Shown one piece after another: positions 55,338 through 64,000 of a stretch of DNA of 64,000 nucleotides (its first letter is position 1; each line of letters starts with the position of its first letter). Both the position numbers and the translations under genes were made by a program. This DNA comes from Lichina pygmaea (lineage: Eukaryota; Ascomycota; Lichinomycetes; Lichinales; Lichinaceae). The notes below the pieces were generated by a model that saw only the letters and a list, made by a program, of their open reading frames with translations, did not search any database and was not told where the DNA came from. Location: the NCBI GenBank assembly GCA_963422465.1, contig OY730173.1, forward strand, positions 1,364,001-1,428,000. The letters are read 5' to 3'.

Positions 55338-55934
55338 CCCCGCGTCGCTTTGCTGATGGTGTTTTTCTCTCTCAGTCAGCACACCGGCCAAACAATCAGC
55401 TACGGCGACTTGGCTGGGGGAACACGTGGAAGAGCCATGGGCAGAGGGAGCTTCCACGGAGCACCCCCGTCTCGAAGACCTGATGATTGGCAGGGAAGCC
55501 GGACGCCGATGGCGGCAAACCCTGAAGGATTCGGCGGCGCGACGCCGTCGATGCACGCGAGTCAACGCGGTGAGGCAGCGACACGGTTGCGTCATCGTTC
55601 GACGGCCAGCTGACGTAAAGTAGCGCCTGCGTGGTCATCTGAGCTAGGTTCTCGGACGCCCGCCTGGAAGCAACAGGGAAGTGGAACGCCGGGATTCGGC
55701 GCGGACCACGGTCGGACAGTCAACCCATACACGGACGGATCGCGCACACCATATGACCGTGGCAATGTGAGTCGACCGTCTCTGACCCTCTCGGCGTGTC
55801 CATGACGCTAACGTGAAATGTCAGAGAACCCCTGCGTACGTGATCACGACGACCTTGACCGAGGACTGTTGACGATGTGTACGGTGCTGACTATGCTCTG
55901 CAGGTGGAACACCACAAGCCATACGGATTACTAG
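52448..55934 (+). CDS. spt5: Transcription elongation factor SPT5
   Basis: Subunit of DSIF (with SPT4), which travels with RNA polymerase II. Seven exons: 52448-52957, 53023-54554, 54668-55264, 55376-55569, 55648-55766, 55825-55835 and 55904-55934; all introns are GT-AG, and the total of 997 codons stays in frame. Residues 1-170 are very acidic. The basic patch [11 protein letters not shown] follows, then the NGN domain from [16 protein letters not shown] (about 285-375), KOW domains at about 380 ([19 protein letters not shown]), 557, 611, 675 and 829 ([18 protein letters not shown]), and the CTR with RTPMA, SRTPAW, GRTVNPY, SRTPYD, RTPAW repeats. The end is read through an 11-nt exon. Introns carry a C-run with a G-run (54582-54622) and a long CT repeat (55292-55335). 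The intron set is my reading of splice signals and family similarity. Confidence 0.9.
54582..54602. repeat. C homopolymer in an SPT5 intron
   Basis: A run of about 20 C, followed 12 bp later by nine G; the two can pair within the intron 54555-54667. Confidence 0.75.
55292..55335. repeat. CT dinucleotide repeat in an SPT5 intron
   Basis: About 22 CT units inside the intron 55265-55375, just upstream of the acceptor; it may work as a very long polypyrimidine tract. Confidence 0.88.
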
Positions 55935-57596
55935 GGTTTGAGTTGAAGCAATTTGGCAAATCTGCAATCGGGAACTTTGGGGGGAGCCGGGGGGTGTTTG
56001 GAAGGGGGGATACTCGATCGCCGTCTCGCAGTCATGGCCTTGCGAATTTTCAGCGATGCTGCTCTCAGCTCTCAGGTCACTGTTGCTGTTGCTGTTGCCA
56101 TTGCCACTGCCACTGAAGTAGGATCGCAATACAGGGGAGGCGAAGAGAGTAGCATTGCCGGCGCAAGTGTATCATCAATCTCTCTGGCGTCTTGCGAATA
56201 GTTCCACGATGGCTGAGTCGGGGGTGCCGCGGTGGATTGGATCATGCCGGATTAGATGCGATCAACCGACTTTTCCTGTGTGTCCGTCTCCACAAACACT
56301 CACCAAAATACACAAAGCAGCTCAATGCATCCGCAGTCCTGTAGGGCCCACGGCTCAGTGCATCTGGAACCACAAGTACCTGTATCCTAGTTGACGTAAA
56401 ACACTAGTCTCTCGGTGCTAACGACACGTACTGAACTTCATTTCTCCCACCCTCACCAAGCCCACATACAGGACATCAATGGTCAGTCTTCTGGATCTCT
56501 TTACATGATCCATCATCTCCAATCATGACGACAAAAGTAAGAAGTTGTGTGGTATCGGTGCTGGGTGAGCCTGTGACACATCACTCTGCTTGTTCTATAG
56601 TATGACTATATCACAGACACCAAACAAATTGAAGCATGACTGGACTGGATTCGATCTCAGCTCTTACTCTTGATATTTAGCATGTCGGTACATCAGTACG
56701 GTATGCTCCACACCTACTGCAAGGCAAAGACAAACTTCACACCGACACCTCACAGTGTAAGTGAGCAGAAGTGGGGAAGATCCCAGCTGTTCTTTCTCTT
56801 TCTTCTCTTCTCTGCCTTCTTCCTTCCTTGAAGGGACACCTCCAACAAAGAAGTGATGTGTAGTGTATATCATGAGTGACTGAAAGTTTGGACAAAGATG
56901 CTGGGGACGAGACAAGGCAGAAGAAAGTAAAGAAAAGCCACCGCCTGTGGAGAATACTCTATCGTGTGTGCTTGTACTGGGAAAAGTCCCGGGCAAGATA
57001 CTGCAGAGAATATTGTCAATAGAGAGCACTGACTGTAGAGAGTACTTGTCATGGATTGTGAAGTGGGTTGTTATTTCCTGGGCTGTAGTACAGGTGGACT
57101 GTGAACAGTACGAAAAGAGAGGAGAAAGAGAAAGTGGAAAGAGAGTAGAAAGAGCAGAGAAGAGGAGAGGGAGAGAGGTGGAAGAAAGCACTCTTAATGC
57201 TGTACGATTTGTAAACTAGTCAACACGTCAACGTGTTTCTACATCTGTTGCCAAAAAGAAAGACTGCACACCAAGATTTTACAGCAAGAAACAGTAACAA
57301 CAAAAAGAAGGGAAAGAAAAAGAAACATGTACTCTCCCAAAACCAACACCTCCAACAACAGATGTGTGTAACATAGTGTAAACATACTTGATGGTGCAAG
57401 TGTACTTAGCAGCAAATAGAAACAGTTGGGAGAAGCATCCTGCGCCATCTCGCCAATGTGGATAGCTGCACGGAGACAGGGACTGGGATGGTAGCATCTA
57501 GAAGGAAGGTGGTCGAGGGAGATGATCGAGGAGGAGGAGAAGGAGGAGGGCGAGGAGTAAAAAAAGAGCTCCGGAAGATGAATCACACCAAGCCCC
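55935..57596. other. Intergenic between SPT5 and the F-box gene (convergent)
   Basis: 3' flank of two convergent genes, about 1.66 kb. The part from about 56400 to 57300 is AT-richer and CpG-poor, like the transposon block, and purine-rich at 57110-57190. It may be an old decayed repeat, but I see no element structure or domain. Confidence 0.5.
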
Positions 57597-59348
57597 TCAT
57601 TGATGCTCAGGACACCACGCCCTCTTCAACACCCACCTCTCCCACATCTTCCTCTGCCAATTATCCACCTCCCGGCCGTTGTCGCCCAGCTGGTCTGCGG
57701 TAAGCTCGCTCGTCGCGATCGAGCCCTGGCTCCTCCGTCGCGAGCAGTTGCACCACGGCACCGAGCTTGGCGTGTCCGGGTCCATGGACAGCTCGTGCGC
57801 GTCGGGCCCGTTCTCCTCGTCGTCGCCGTCGTCGTGGCCTTCGTCGTCGTCGTTGTCGAAGTAATCGTCGCCATCGTCGTCGTCGTCGCCGTCGTCGTCG
57901 TCAAAGTCGGTAGGAGGCCCCACCTCGCCTGGCTCGCTCTCGCCCGCCACCGGGAGCGAGCCCTCGTCGTGATCGCCCTCGTCGTGCGCGACCGCAACGT
58001 CCGGGTCGCCGTCGGTGCCGAGGTGGTTCGGAAACTCCTCGTCGTCGTCGCTCTCGCTGGCGCCGCCGCCGGGCGGCGGGTCCGGAAGGACCTCCATCGC
58101 GCCGGCAAAGTAGGCATCGAACGTGCGGGCGTAGCCGATCCGTCTCAGGCTGACCCAATCGAGATGGTCCATCTCGTCGCGCAGCATCTCGAGCACGTGC
58201 CGCCACCGGCTCGGGTCTTTGAGCAGCACGTCGCGTAGTCTGAGGCCGCGGAGCGTCTTGCGATGCCGGCGCACGAGCGCGATGATCTCATCGGCGTCGA
58301 GGCGCCAGGCCTGGATGCCAAAGGCGCGCAGGCGCTCCCAGTGCACGTGATGGAAGATGTCCTCGAGGGCAAGGCCGAGCGGGGCGCGAGACGGGAAGCC
58401 GAGGTGGACGGCCAGCATGCCCCTCGAGGCCGTGAAGACGTCCCGAAACATGCCCGACAGCGCTCGCATGTGCTCGTCGACGTTGATGCTCGCGTCGAAG
58501 TGCAGCTCGAGGCACGTGAGCTGATGCGCCAGGACCGGAATCTGGTACGGCGCCATCCTCTGGAGCTCGACCACGCTCTGGGGGTTCATCATCGGGCCCG
58601 AGAAGCGGCTGAAGGGCGAGCGGCTCGCCAGAAGGGCCTTGCCTAGCGTCCGGGCGCCGTGCGCGCAAGCCAGGGTCCATCGCAGATCGACGTAGCGCGA
58701 CGCCGTCTCGTACTCCTCCCGGATGTAGTCCAGCAGGACCCGGTCGGGCTCGTCCTGCAGACGAAGGATCTGCACATGCTGCAGCGAGCTGAAGGCCGAG
58801 AGCGCCTTGGTCAGCGACGCGAGATCCCGTCTCGACGTGACGATCATCCTCTGCTGGGCCGCCTTGCGGACGAAGTGACCGACGTCGAAGGTGGCGAGAT
58901 CTCCATGGAGGGCGTCGAACAGCTCCTCGAGCCGGTCCTTGCCTGGTTCCCAACGATCAGCCTGTCGCGGCGCCAAGCCTGCCCGCGTCGAGAGGGCGGA
59001 GGCGGGATCATTACCATCCAGGTAGAAGCATGGGATCATGTAGCTGAACTTCTTGACGTGCGGCACGATGTCGGCGCATGACGCAATCCTGTCCAGCCGG
59101 GCGAAGCCTTTCTCCGAGAACCTCGTCGTCACGCGAGCAAACTGGTACGGAACGCCGAGCGCGGCGAAACGCCTGCAGACGAGCCGAAAGCTTGCAAGGT
59201 CCTGCGCCTGCGCAGGCAACGGGGGACTCGGCGCCTTGAAGCTCTCGACCGACAAGTAGGCACGGCGGTCGACGCCGACGACCTTGTCGGGATCGGCCCG
59301 GATGAGATCGAGAATGTCACGTAGAAGCTCGTTCGACAGTCTCTCCAT
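57597..59348 (-). CDS. F-box-like protein
   Basis: Single-exon ORF of 583 residues. The N-terminus MERLSNELLRDILDLIRADP...LASFRLVCRRFAALGVPY has the pattern of an F-box (LP/SxELLxxIL, then hydrophobic-R-x-V-C-R-x-F), split by a loop of about 40 residues. Such proteins recruit substrates to SCF ubiquitin ligases through Skp1. The middle (about 100-400) has alternating Leu-rich helices and strands (LTCLELHFD, LRGLRLRDVLLKD) that resemble degenerate leucine-rich repeats, as in many fungal F-box proteins. The C-terminal third is an acidic tail dominated by Asp (about 440-530), encoded by a GTC-type repeat on the plus strand. The terminal segment is basic and Trp-rich. Substrate unknown. Confidence 0.75.
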   Translation of the reverse strand: MERLSNELLRDILDLIRADPDKVVGVDRRAYLSVESFKAPSPPLPAQAQDLASFRLVCRRFAALGVPYQFARVTTRFSEKGFARLDRIASCADIVPHVKKFSYMIPCFYLDGNDPASALSTRAGLAPRQADRWEPGKDRLEELFDALHGDLATFDVGHFVRKAAQQRMIVTSRRDLASLTKALSAFSSLQHVQILRLQDEPDRVLLDYIREEYETASRYVDLRWTLACAHGARTLGKALLASRSPFSRFSGPMMNPQSVVELQRMAPYQIPVLAHQLTCLELHFDASINVDEHMRALSGMFRDVFTASRGMLAVHLGFPSRAPLGLALEDIFHHVHWERLRAFGIQAWRLDADEIIALVRRHRKTLRGLRLRDVLLKDPSRWRHVLEMLRDEMDHLDWVSLRRIGYARTFDAYFAGAMEVLPDPPPGGGASESDDDEEFPNHLGTDGDPDVAVAHDEGDHDEGSLPVAGESEPGEVGPPTDFDDDDGDDDDDGDDYFDNDDDEGHDDGDDEENGPDAHELSMDPDTPSSVPWCNCSRRRSQGSIATSELTADQLGDNGREVDNWQRKMWERWVLKRAWCPEHQ

Positions 59349-62300
59349 CGGAGACGAGGGATCGGAGAGAGAGGACGCGGTCTAGACGGTCGAGCATCGA
59401 CGGTAGACGACCGGTCCTCGTCTGCCAGCTCTGGGCCCGGAAGTGTCTGGATCGAACGACGCAAGAAGGAGAAGCTGCCGCAGCGACCGCGTTCTCGAAG
59501 ACTTCCACACCGGACAGACAGGCAGGGTTAAAGTCAGCTGACGGCAGCGCAGTCCGAAAGAGCTTCCAGAAAGCGACAAGAGATGACGATGGGGAGTGGG
59601 AGAAGAGCGCAAAGGAGCCGAGGGAGCATGGCCGGACCCACGGCCGTCGTGGCCGGCCGCGACAGACGACCCAAGCAAGGCAGAGCGCTCGCCGCTCTCT
59701 TTCTCTCTCCCCTACGAGGGCTCCCCTCGAGCCCCCCCCACCCACCCAGGAATTGCGTCTTTGGCGACGAGAGCGCATTGGACCGGTGACGCTCGATTGC
59801 GCCAGGAGGGAGGGCCACGACGGCCGGTCGTTGGCCGGCTCTTCTCACGTGACCATCTGAGGATCCGAAGATGTGGTCCGGACACGGGTAGATATGCCGT
59901 TTCGTTCCGCCGCTGCAACGGCGGCAGCGAGCGTATCAGAACGAGGGCCGAGCCAGGACACCATTCGACGAGGCCGGAGCAGCATCTACCGTCGCGAACT
60001 GGACAGATTAGGAGATCGAGCGGAGAGCGCGGCGACGGGGGGAGGTGGGAGCCCACCAGACAGGCCACTGCAGTGGCCGAGGTTGCATATGCACGTCCAG
60101 ACGAGAGCCCGCATGACAGGGTTTCCGAAAGCGAAGAGCGGCGCGCATCGGCCGATGACGAGCCAGCCATGGTACGGCGCGAAAGCCGAGCGCGAGCGCG
60201 AGAGAGAGAAGACGCCCAGAAGAACGTCCAGGACCTCAGGGACGCACGTATGACGGAGGGCTAGAAAGCGCTCCGGGGGCGTCTAAGACCTTTCGCGACA
60301 CGGTGCCGGGACCCCTGGCCGTCGTCGTAGCCTCTTTCGTCTGACCATCGCCCCAATGTGGTGGGGGCTGGAGGGGGCGCCGGGCCAGGCGATGTCGCAA
60401 GCTGAGGCCTGACATGCGCCCCAAGCGGGTTTGATGCTCGGCAGATCGGTGTCTGTCGAAGGCGATTCTGTCGGCGCTCAAGCGGGGTCTAGTCCAATCA
60501 GAGCGCGTACGGCCAATAATTGAAAAGGCGAGGGGCTATGTAATCAACACCGTCGAGTTCGCCCGCGTAACAAAGGACGGACGACGCAATTGAAGATTGC
60601 GATTCCAAGCGCCTCAGCGTCGAGAGCACGAAACAGTGCCGCAACGTCGTACGAGCTCGCCAAGATACGGTATGGCCTGCACATGGCGGCAGCAGGTAGG
60701 AAGGCACGGCCGTGCAGATGCCGCGTTGATTCGGTCTCCATCGCATCGTTCCCCTCACCATCACCCTCTGAAGCAGTCAGCCTGCGTGGTCGAGCCGCCC
60801 AGAAGGACAAGGAGCGGTCTGCGCCGACGTGCATGGTGCTGTCGTGGCCCGTCTGTCGGACGACCACGATGTCCTATGTCCCACGGGCCAGAGAAGCAGC
60901 AGGCTCGGCGTCTCCGTTGCGCTCTCGTATCTCCACCCGGGTCACGGATGCTGCCCGCCGGAGAGCTTCCTCGGAGAGCAGCGGTGCGGCCAGCGGCCCC
61001 CCCCATCCACGCCCTGGCAATGTACGAGTACGTACATACGTACGTAGAGTTGCATTCGAGATGGTAGGGTATGTCGACATGAGATATTCATTGGCGCTTG
61101 ACTCCTCAGGTGACCGACAGTCCATGCGGGTCACCGTGCCGTGTTCATGCAGCAAGGAGCCCCGACAGCCAACCATCGACAAGTCCAGTTTAAGACGCTC
61201 CGTTGCATTATCGTTGCAGATGGCGCGAGCCGCAGATGTCACGCCGGGCCTATCCACCGTCGGACCACAAGAATCCGTCCTCCTTGGACACTGTTTGCGT
61301 CTTTCTTCGTCGTGATCATCCGGATCTTCGTGCTCCTAATCTCAGCGCCTACGTCCATGACATCCCTTGTGTAGCAAAGTCAGTCTGAATGTCTGCAGCC
61401 TTCCTTCTCACAACACTCGCTGTTGGACGACTTTACTTCTTCCTTTCCATGTCCTGGACCGCATATGAACGTGTCGAGGAGGGCATGTCGACGATGAACT
61501 ACGCCTCAAACTATAGTTCAGAGTGTCAGTGCGGTTCAGCCTCAATGTCTTGAAGATCCTCTGTCTAAACCATGGTACAGGCTGAGTCTCATAGATATCC
61601 ATCATCTTTTCCTACCTCACGAACCTCGACGTCTACTATGAATCTCGTACCAGACTCGGGCTGGTTAGCTGAACGCTTTAGTCAGCGATGACCAAGCAAG
61701 CCCCCCCCCCTTTGATGATTGATGAGTGTCCTCAATTACTCAGCATTAGAACACATCCCAGATCACCTGATCTCGAACTCTGTGACTAACAAGAAGAGGA
61801 AATTTTGCCGTAAACAACATTATCGACGATCGAAGACAAGGGACACAACCAGAGAACCAAAAGCACTTCTGCTACGTACGAGTACGAACTTGCCGTTACC
61901 GCCGTCTCTCGACCGAGACTTATCATGCTTACGTACTGTACTATGCCCCTGCGCAGGTGAGACTATGTGGGGCCCTCCGCAGTCCGGGGGGGTGGTTTCG
62001 ACTACTCGTACTGGTTGCACTCCGGCCCTCCGGCCCTCCGGCCCTCCGCAGGGGCCTCAGAGTGCACGTGATGGCTAGCTGCATCAAAGGTCCAAGAAGC
62101 ATCCTCTACTATAAGTTGCTGACCCGTGAAGTATAAATTTTGAAGCACTCTCGTAACCTAGTTACCTAATCCTGATTTTGAGGGCTGACTAAGAGAACTA
62201 ACCTGACGCAGTGCGGATTAGGCCTACAGTAGAGAGAACATTAGCGCCGACCCCGTACTTGGGCCTGTTGCACCTCCGAGTCGCTACTGTAGCTGTAGAA

Positions 62301-62936
62301 AATCTACATGTCGAGAACACACGATCATATGATACTTGTCACTGCACGTGTAGGTACGCACGGTACGAATGTACGTACCCAGGATGAGGTACATACGTAC
62401 CCGATAAACTCCGCTGAGTCACGCGGGTCAAAAGACTATGCTTAATAAGCGCCTGCGCGAGGGTCTGTACTCGTACGTATGTACATACGTACGTTACGTA
62501 AAGTATCTACGAATGTACGTACCTCCGTACTCGTATGTACCTCGTATTACATACATACTCGTACTGGTAGGTCGGAGCACATTGAGACCTCAGCTCACCA
62601 CGCTGACCTCGATAGCGACGCTGTCGCGGTTGAACCTCGAAGCTGGCGCGATGGGGGCCTAAGGTGTCTCTTCCCATTCGCTGAGAAGCGCTTGCTTCAC
62701 AGTCATCTCTAGGAATGTGATGCAACGGGCACCGTCCTAGCGCGATACGACACTCCCGGAGGAGTGCGTCTTACCTACAACCTCGCTGCATTATAGCATC
62801 CTTCTGAGCACCTTGGATCCCTAGGACCACTACCCCGCAGTTTTGAACTGTTGTGAGGTGCCATGTCTCTCGAGCCGTGCAACATTCTGCTGACAGGACT
62901 AGATCCAAGTCCATACCCTCTGGCGCTTCGGCCGCC
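59349..62936. other. Large intergenic region upstream of two divergent genes
   Basis: About 3.6 kb. 59349-60300 is GC-rich promoter-like sequence of the F-box gene. Frames at 59596-60264 and 60590-61315 are open by GC content but show no domain or splice structure I trust. GTAC clusters at 61019-61046 and densely at 62340-62570; a GGCCCTCC tandem repeat at about 62023-62052. Confidence 0.5.
62023..62052. repeat. GGCCCTCC tandem repeat
   Basis: Three to four copies of an 8-bp unit in intergenic DNA. Confidence 0.8.
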
Positions 62937-64000
62937 ATGGCGTTTCATAGACATCATCATTCGTCGTCCTCGTCGTCCCAACAGCAAGCGTCTGGAGACA
63001 ATGGCACTGCCAGTGGGATGTATCACGCGGCCCAGACGTTGGGCTCTATAGGAGCACCGACGGGCAACCTAAGAATTGCCACCGGGACCACAAGCGCCGG
63101 AACGGACACACTGTTTTTACCGGGTGGGACTACGTCGGTGCCGGGCAACGGGGGATACGCGCCGCCGTCCTCTGCCAACAGCGTGTCTGGCTCGAATTCG
63201 ACGACGATTGCCTCGCCACCATCGGCCGCGGGCTCCGGTCAGCCTCATCAGTTCGAAGTTCCAAGAAAGGCCACGCTTTACGCCCGGCAGCCCGAGGAGC
63301 TGCATTTGCAAGCTGCGCCTCTGACGCCAGGCCTCCATAATCCCCAGCAGCGGTCCCCTCGTGCGCAGCAGCAGCAGCAGCAGCAACAACAACAACAACA
63401 GCCAGCACAACCACCACCACAGTTACCGCAAGGCCTGACAGGTACCGGTCCTCCTCACCTCAATCTTCACCACGCAACGCCGCCCAGCGCAGCTTATGTC
63501 AAACCTTCGTCGGGTGGTGCAGTCCCCGGCGTTCTGCAGCCGGGCGGCTCAGTTCGGCCCGGACCGCTGTCGACGAACACCGCCCCTGCCGCCGTACCAA
63601 CGTTACTACAGATTCAGACTCAGTCACAGGGCCACATTTCCCCATCGAAATCGGTGACTATCGGTCATTCCCATGGTTACTCGCGCTCGAGCCCTTCCGG
63701 TGCGTTCGACAGCCAGAAGTATGTCCCTTATCCCGGCACGCCCGAAGCGGCCAAGTTCGCCTCGCCGGGTAGCGCCAAGTATACGCCAGGCCAGCATTCG
63801 CATGGTGGGATATCCCACTCCCCGCTAGGACTGGCAGATATCAGACCGGCTGGTTCGCTGTCTGATGGAACCACGAGCGCGAATCCATATCCGTTCGACG
63901 ACGAATCGTCCATTCCCTCAAACAGCAATTACCTCGCGCCTTGGGCCATCTACGCCTTTGATTGGTGCAAGTGGTCCGTTCCTCCACACGGAGGCGGTGG
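62937..64000 (+). CDS. DCAF7: WDR68/DCAF7-type WD40 protein, N-terminal part
   Basis: Frame open from the ATG at 62937, which has a strong context (GCCGCCATGG), to the window end; about 354 codons visible. The first about 330 residues are disordered: His/Ser run at the start, Gly/Thr/Ser/Pro-rich parts, a poly-Gln run at about residues 145-156 (CAG/CAA repeat), and a segment EVPRKATLYARQPEELHLQA that looks conserved. Near residue 333 the WD40 part begins with YLAPWAIYAFDWCKW, close to the start of the WDR68/DCAF7 beta-propeller (APW-x-hydrophobic-Y-A-x-x-W). The animal and plant proteins (TTG1) are adaptors for DYRK kinases and transcription factors. Filamentous fungi carry a long N-terminal extension, as here. 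Later introns and the propeller lie outside the window. Confidence 0.78.
   Translation, partial: MAFHRHHHSSSSSSQQQASGDNGTASGMYHAAQTLGSIGAPTGNLRIATGTTSAGTDTLFLPGGTTSVPGNGGYAPPSSANSVSGSNSTTIASPPSAAGSGQPHQFEVPRKATLYARQPEELHLQAAPLTPGLHNPQQRSPRAQQQQQQQQQQQQPAQPPPQLPQGLTGTGPPHLNLHHATPPSAAYVKPSSGGAVPGVLQPGGSVRPGPLSTNTAPAAVPTLLQIQTQSQGHISPSKSVTIGHSHGYSRSSPSGAFDSQKYVPYPGTPEAAKFASPGSAKYTPGQHSHGGISHSPLGLADIRPAGSLSDGTTSANPYPFDDESSIPSNSNYLAPWAIYAFDWCKWSVPPHGGG

Noticed and set aside
59596-61315. Long plus-strand frames at 59596-60264 and 60590-61315.
   Set aside because: No domain, no conserved pattern and no splice structure; open frames of this size are expected in GC-rich DNA.

Overview
The window looks like a piece of a filamentous ascomycete (Pezizomycotina) chromosome. 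The host genes are GC-rich, carry short GT-AG introns (55 to 172 nt where I could place them), and most match protein families typical of filamentous fungi. Intergenic DNA is full of GTAC/TACGTA-type words and long C or G homopolymers. A transposon block in the middle is AT-richer and CpG-poor, with C-to-T/G-to-A decay resembling repeat-induced point mutation (RIP). All assignments rest on reading translations by eye; no database search was possible, and the species is not identified.

Layout of host DNA: the 3' end of a Mediator MED8 gene (1-497, +); an MFS sugar transporter with a long cytoplasmic N-terminus (2218-5093, -); an MPDU1-type PQ-loop protein of dolichol-sugar use (6236-7334, -); an RNF126-like RING-H2 ubiquitin ligase (8278-9996, +); an intron-containing tRNA with anticodon CAT (10964-11090, +); a small secreted cysteine-rich protein (12788-13232, -); a small signal-peptide plus one-TM protein (16757-17113, -). 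After the transposon block come an HMT1-type ABC half-transporter (48036-51011, -) divergent from transcription elongation factor SPT5 (52448-55934, +), an F-box-like protein (57597-59348, -) and the 5' end of a WDR68/DCAF7-type WD40 gene (62937 to beyond the window, +).

The central block (18888-47121) is a nested transposon stack. The outermost layer is a Tc1/mariner element with 29-bp terminal inverted repeats and TA flanks. Its transposase reading frame is split by an LTR retrotransposon (19172-45794; 350-bp LTRs, 5-bp duplication CCAGC). Inside that lie a solo LTR (19992-20585), a LINE (from about 21366) whose ORF1 is split by a complete Gypsy/chromovirus element (22071-28456), a second, 5'-truncated LINE with an open 860-codon reading frame (28756 to about 31520), two chimeric LINEs carrying the same unrelated 1.1-kb 5' module (32336-34130 and 42027-44706), a decayed second Gypsy element (34131-44882, interrupted), a longer LINE (34322-38620) and, inside that, a 213-bp LINE fragment and a 439-bp tRNA-headed SINE (37238-37676) whose 3' tail matches the LINEs. 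Target-site duplications support most of these layers.

The most interesting items are: (i) an intact antisense ORF with a canonical Zn2Cys6 cluster in the 3' part of the Gypsy element; (ii) the repeated 1.1-kb module fused at its 3' end to different LINE positions, resembling the MINE chimeras known from Magnaporthe; (iii) the SINE/LINE shared tail with a matching empty site in the same window; (iv) two LINE copies that share nonsense mutations.
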